Below, piece after piece: positions 12,824-12,825 of a stretch of 12,825 bases of DNA. A model generated the notes under the pieces. The model searched no databases. It was not told the origin of the DNA and worked only from the letters and a program-made list of their open reading frames with translations. Position 1 is the stretch's first letter. Each line of letters begins with the position of its first letter. Position numbers and translations under genes: made by a program. This DNA comes from Porticoccus sp. GTDB lineage: Bacteria > Pseudomonadota > Gammaproteobacteria > Pseudomonadales > Porticoccaceae. The stretch covers positions 1 through 12,825 of the forward strand of contig NYXF01000025.1 of the NCBI GenBank assembly GCA_002685455.1, given 5' to 3'.

Positions 12824-12825
12824 AC

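Overview
The window looks like a piece of a large eukaryotic DNA virus genome (Nucleocytoviricota), most plausibly from the mimivirus-like side (Imitervirales). The grounds are strong A+T richness, very tight packing of intron-free genes on both strands with tail-to-tail overlaps, no bacterial ribosome-binding sites, a +4 G after about half of the ATGs, and the gene set itself: a poxvirus A22-type Holliday junction resolvase, a Ski2/DDX60-like DExH helicase, viral GT32 and GT-B glycosyltransferases, an EamA-like transporter, a eukaryotic ubiquitin, and a protein bearing motifs I remember from giant-virus families. No tRNA, rRNA, CRISPR array or insertion sequence was seen. Assignment to a virus family is inference.

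Layout. At the left edge, the first 36 codons of a minus-strand kinase-like gene run out of the window (1-109). It diverges from a Cys-rich, tail-anchored membrane protein (158-1657), which is followed by the helicase (1722-4493). Next come a minus-strand zinc protein (4503-4880), a three-helix membrane protein with a Pro/Gly tail (4956-5528) and the resolvase (5558-6235). From 6228 to 9605 lies a glycosylation island: a five-helix half-size EamA-like transporter, one GT-B enzyme and two DXD-type (GT32-like) enzymes. All three transferases have a single N-terminal membrane anchor. From 9644 to 12330 are a basic Cys-rich protein with a hydrophobic GGFLP segment, a 79-aa protein, a conserved giant-virus-type protein, a 335-aa HG/SSC protein with a long basic tail, and a 67-aa protein. 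The right end holds a 74-codon ubiquitin that stops exactly before the Gly-Gly tail (12375-12599) and a 49-aa single-helix protein on the minus strand (12603-12752).

How the genes may work together. The glycosylation island and the membrane proteins suggest modification and building of virion or host-membrane surfaces. The resolvase serves genome processing before packaging, and the helicase acts on RNA. The ubiquitin lacking Gly-Gly, possibly with the cross-brace zinc protein, suggests interference with host ubiquitin signalling. Recurrent upstream motifs (TCATA-T7-A-T4 about 28 nt before ATG, AAATTTGAT 28-51 nt before ATG, TATAG close to ATG) may mark temporal promoter classes. No gene-free stretch longer than about 110 nt exists.
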